In this document: positions 61,822 to 64,000 of the stretch, piece by piece
Layout: each line of letters starts with the position of its first letter
Numbering within the stretch: the first letter of the stretch is position 1
From: Natrinema ejinorense
Lineage (GTDB): Archaea; Halobacteriota; Halobacteria; Halobacteriales; Natrialbaceae
Assembly: GCF_002494345.1 (NCBI RefSeq)
Contig: NZ_NXNI01000001.1
Coordinates: 3,844,001-3,908,000, forward strand
Direction: 5' to 3'
Length of the DNA stretch: 64,000 nt
Notes under the pieces: generated by a model
Seen by the model: the letters and a program-made list of their open reading frames with translations, nothing else
Database searches by the model: none
Told to the model about the DNA's origin: nothing
Made by a program: the position numbers and the translations under genes

Positions 61822-62681
61822 CCTCACAGGGTTACAGGCTCGACAGCTAGTGTAAGTGAATGCAGGCCCTCCCAAAGTCACGATTGCTCCAGTTCGTTGA
61901 GCAGGCAGTCCACTTGGCCCGACGAACTGTCGCTCACTACTCCTCGAAGTTCTCGAAACGACGCTACACACTCCACCAGCACATCGTTCTACTCTGTCTC
62001 AAAGTTCGGAAGAACACGACGTATCGGGCGCTTCTCGACGAACTCATCGAGATGCCCCGCATTCGGAGAGCCATCAACTTGGACGAACTCCCGTCACCCT
62101 CAACGTTGTGCAAAGCGTTCAACCGACTCGATATGGCTGTCTGGCGTGTTCTGCTTAACCTCTCGGTCACGCTTCTCCCGACTAACGGTATCGTTGGGAT
62201 CGACGCTTCAGGGTTTGACCGGAGTCACGCCTCGAAACACTACACGAAGCGAACGAAGCTAACGATTCAGCAGTTGAAGGTGACTCTTCTGGTGGACACG
62301 AGGTCGAACGCGATTATCGACGTACACGTAACGACGACACGAAAGCACGACTCAAAGATTGCACCGTCGCTCATCAAGCGGAATACCGGGGACGTAGCGG
62401 TTCTCCTTGGCGACAAGGGATACGACGACCAGAAGGTTCGCGCAGTAGCCTGTGAGACCGGTGTTCGACCGCTCATCAAGCACCGCGAGTTTTCGTCGCT
62501 CCACAAGGCGTGGAATGCTCGACTGGATGCTGATCTCTATGGTCAGCGTAGTCAGAACGAGACTGTGAACTCCCGACTCAAACGCAAGTACGGTGCGTTC
62601 GTCCGGTCACGGCACTGGTGGAAACAGTTTCGAGAACTCGCTATCACCTGCGTTGTTCACAATATCGACCGATCATTCTAA
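61822..62681 (+). mobile_element. IS5-family element remainder, interrupted at left, right end not found
   Basis: This segment continues the IS5-type left end after the IS6 insertion (CCTCACAGGG...) and includes its transposase gene. A right terminal repeat matching GGATTTCAACAGAGCC is not seen in the 1.3 kb downstream, so the element seems cut at or just after the transposase stop. It is probably immobile on its own. Confidence 0.7.
61860..62681 (+). CDS. IS5-family (ISH-type) transposase
   Basis: A 273-residue DDE transposase. Catalytic residues are in NGIVGIDASGFDRSHASKHY (Asp), VAVLLGDKGYDDQKVRAVA (Asp) and YGQRSQNETVNSRLKRKYGA (Glu of the Y-2-R-3-E-6-K region). The frame is complete, but the element has lost its right end and its left end is separated by an IS6. 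The start is ATG 61860. Related haloarchaeal ISH elements are common on plasmids. Confidence 0.9.
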   Translation: MQALPKSRLLQFVEQAVHLARRTVAHYSSKFSKRRYTLHQHIVLLCLKVRKNTTYRALLDELIEMPRIRRAINLDELPSPSTLCKAFNRLDMAVWRVLLNLSVTLLPTNGIVGIDASGFDRSHASKHYTKRTKLTIQQLKVTLLVDTRSNAIIDVHVTTTRKHDSKIAPSLIKRNTGDVAVLLGDKGYDDQKVRAVACETGVRPLIKHREFSSLHKAWNARLDADLYGQRSQNETVNSRLKRKYGAFVRSRHWWKQFRELAITCVVHNIDRSF

Positions 62682-62975
62682 CCGGTAGATACAGGCAAAC
62701 CACCAAACAAGACTCCCGTAACACACCTACGTGGGCGATCGCCCCAACTTATCACGAACCCAAACGCTTCCACCCGGACTGGCGCTGCAAGCATGGGTCG
62801 GCCAGCGTGAGGTCCGTAGACTCGTCCGGGACTCGTCCAGCAATGGGCGAGTCCCCGACGAGTGCCTGCGCGTTACGACCCCAGCTGGGACCCGGGTTAC
62901 GACAGCGTAACGACCTCGCGTCGTTCCTCGACGCCACTCCAGCGGGTCGTTCAGGGCGCGACCCAACACATCCCT
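62682..62975. other. GC-rich region with palindromes, no gene supported
   Basis: The 294 bp contain a perfect 12-bp palindrome GGGCGATCGCCC (62733-62744) and the hairpin pair GGGACTCG/CGAGTCCC about 62830-62857. Long open frames exist on both strands but lack homology or coherent composition. It could be a decayed gene remnant joined to the IS fragment. Confidence 0.5.
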
Positions 62976-63158
62976 TTATTGTTGGATTGCCTGTACGAGG
63001 TTGGTTCCGAGTAGATAGATGAGATAGGCGAGTATGCCGTATGAGAGGAAAAAGGAGACTTGTTGGAACCATCTGGCGGGTTGGTTCTCGAGGCTGTTTA
63101 TTAGTATCATTGCTGCTAAGGCAGCTAGAATGATAAATCGTCTGTCGTCTTTTTCCAT
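62976..63158 (-). CDS. Small two-helix membrane protein
   Basis: A 60-residue protein starting MEKDDRRFIILAALAAMILI, with a second hydrophobic helix FFLSYGILAYLIYLLGTN and a short charged region NSLENQPARWFQQ between. AT-rich codons (ATT, AAT, TTG) contrast with upstream genes. No family recognised. It may be part of the same accessory unit as the next gene. Confidence 0.6.
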   Translation of the reverse strand: MEKDDRRFIILAALAAMILINSLENQPARWFQQVSFFLSYGILAYLIYLLGTNLVQAIQQ

Positions 63159-63245
63159 GTTTGGGTTCGATTATTGCAGCGTAAAAATGGTGTTGGAATC
63201 GTGCGTGCTGTCCAGCGGTTCTTCGACAGTTCAACTGATGTATTT

Positions 63246-64000
63246 TCAGGTGTTGTCTGGGATTTCTTTCAGAGCATCTTTATTCCAAGAATCAGCTTCA
63301 ACTGGAATAGTGATGTCAACGGAGCTAGCATTTTTTGAAATGCTAGTGTTGAATATCGGGTCGAATTGGGAGACGTTGCCGATCGACCAGGTGTGTTCGA
63401 ACCGCGTCTGGACGTTTGCGGGGCCGTCTGCCTGACGTTCGATTTCGATATTTGCATGGCCGTACTGTCGCTGGGGCCAGTACACGCTGACGCCGGTGGA
63501 TTCCTGTGCGTGGTCGAAGATTCGGAATCCGATGCCGTTGTTGTAGTCACCGATGAGTGGGCCGTTGGACACCTCCATGTAGTCGACGTATTTTCCGCCT
63601 TCGAGGGTGTGGCCGTCGGTGTGGGTGACGGTCCCTGACGGCATGTCGTACTCGTGCGTGACTTCGTAGTCGAGGGAGTTGGGATCGTATTTGAAGTGGG
63701 AGTCGTCCCAGGCAAGAATCAGTGCGTCCGTGGGTTCGGGGCCATCGAAATCTGAGTTTCGGGTGAGGTTCCAGCCCGTACTGAGGTGCCAGACGCCATC
63801 GGTATAGGTTTCGTACAGGAGGGTGCTGATCTTGTTCGATTCGGGGTTGGTGAAGAAGTCTTGGGTTGAGATGCCATCTTCGTCGTTGGTTGAGTCTGCT
63901 GCGCTGGGGTCGTCGGAGATTGGGACGGAGTGTTCGGCGTGTTTGTGCGGGATGCCGGCGTCTTCGAGGATTTCAACTGCTTTGGAGGTCTCCTGTTTTT
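63246..64000 (-). CDS. Unrecognised protein, C-terminal part
   Basis: The frame is open from the window's right edge (first full codon ends at 63998) to a stop at 63246, giving 250 visible residues; the start lies outside. The visible sequence begins with ETSKAVEILEDAG and an Asp/Ser/Thr-rich linker, then a beta-rich region with many aromatic residues (LLYETYTDGVWHLSTGWNLT, ALILAWDDSHFKYDPNSLDY, VSVYWPQRQYGHANIEIER). No signal peptide can be judged. Codon choice is less GC-biased than in the chromosomal part. I do not recognise the family; the aromatic beta-rich body could suit a surface or binding protein, but this is a guess. Confidence 0.65.
   Translation of the reverse strand, partial: KQETSKAVEILEDAGIPHKHAEHSVPISDDPSAADSTNDEDGISTQDFFTNPESNKISTLLYETYTDGVWHLSTGWNLTRNSDFDGPEPTDALILAWDDSHFKYDPNSLDYEVTHEYDMPSGTVTHTDGHTLEGGKYVDYMEVSNGPLIGDYNNGIGFRIFDHAQESTGVSVYWPQRQYGHANIEIERQADGPANVQTRFEHTWSIGNVSQFDPIFNTSISKNASSVDITIPVEADSWNKDALKEIPDNT

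Noticed and set aside
62752-63234. 160-residue minus-strand frame beside the IS5 remnant
   Set aside because: It overlaps a more convincing small membrane protein in another frame and its composition changes abruptly at the IS junction; treated as non-coding.
63966-63980. GAGGATTTCAACTGC as a possible missing IS5 right end
   Set aside because: Only the first part resembles the terminal repeat and it lies inside the coding frame of the unrecognised protein.
1-64000. tRNA, rRNA or CRISPR features
   Set aside because: No tRNA arm set with a GTTCRANNC-type T-loop at the right spacing, no rRNA core sequence and no regularly spaced direct repeats were seen by eye; a tRNAscan/Infernal run would settle this.

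Overview
The window comes from a haloarchaeon (class Halobacteria), most likely in the Natrinema/Haloterrigena/Natrialba neighbourhood. The evidence is the high GC content, very acidic proteins, frequent GTG starts, a type I archaeal glutamine synthetase beside an Lrp regulator, a thermosome, aIF5B, halocyanin, a HalOD1 protein, a bacterio-opsin-activator-type HTH protein, and twin-arginine lipoprotein signals. Genus-level placement is a guess. I found no rRNA, tRNA or CRISPR array.

About 0-58.7 kb is ordinary chromosome. 0-3.2 kb: the start of a FemAB/GNAT-like gene, an alkaline-phosphatase-superfamily enzyme and a DegT-type PLP protein, probably a surface-glycan or envelope module continuing to the left. 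3.2-7.3 kb: HerA-like ATPase, XPB-like helicase and a DUF5611 protein. 7.5-10.1 kb: two-zinc-ribbon protein, small regulator-like protein and YgfZ/GcvT-like folate protein. 10.3-15.7 kb: TrmB regulator, small wHTH protein, an orphan 2-oxoacid dehydrogenase E1-alpha, gamma-carbonic-anhydrase-like protein and a coiled-coil/HhH protein. 15.9-20.6 kb: phosphoesterase, glnA facing lrp, and a thermosome subunit with elaborate hairpins at its 3' side. 21-28.7 kb: TraB-like protein, HalOD1 protein, cysK, SIMPL lipoprotein, iron-box-controlled substrate-binding protein, PAS histidine kinase and riboflavin synthase. 28.7-38.8 kb: PrsW protease, FAU-1 RNase, Nudix, BASS transporter, HTH regulator, oxidoreductases, acyltransferase and small zinc-ribbon proteins. 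38.8-48.6 kb: secF-secD, pgi, CPBP protease, nob1 with a PRC-barrel gene, and infB. 48.7-52.1 kb: pyrG-guaA(PP-ATPase)-DUF7126, with coupled starts. 52.7-58.7 kb: moaB with 5-FCL, an MDR oxidoreductase, a second AP-superfamily enzyme with a methyltransferase, and halocyanin.

From about 58.7 kb to the right edge the region turns accessory: a UPF0175/PIN toxin-antitoxin pair, two small wHTH regulators, an intact IS6-family element (17-bp ends, 8-bp target duplication) inserted inside the left end of an IS5-family element whose right end I cannot find, a small membrane protein, and the C-terminal part of an unrecognised protein running off the window with a less GC-biased codon choice.

The most unusual non-coding signal is a short repeat family with four members: 58785-58870 (86 bp, perfect 16-bp terminal inverted repeats), 11418-11503 (gapless diverged copy), and two shortened copies at 52688-52767 and about 59874-59925. 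The last two overlap the 3' ends of minus-strand genes and contain their stop codons. Other regulatory candidates are a 14-bp palindromic iron box at 24586, a 14-bp palindrome before the trmB gene, inverted repeats at the glnA and coiled-coil-gene promoters, and runs of hairpins with GAA/TTC triloops between lrp and the thermosome gene.
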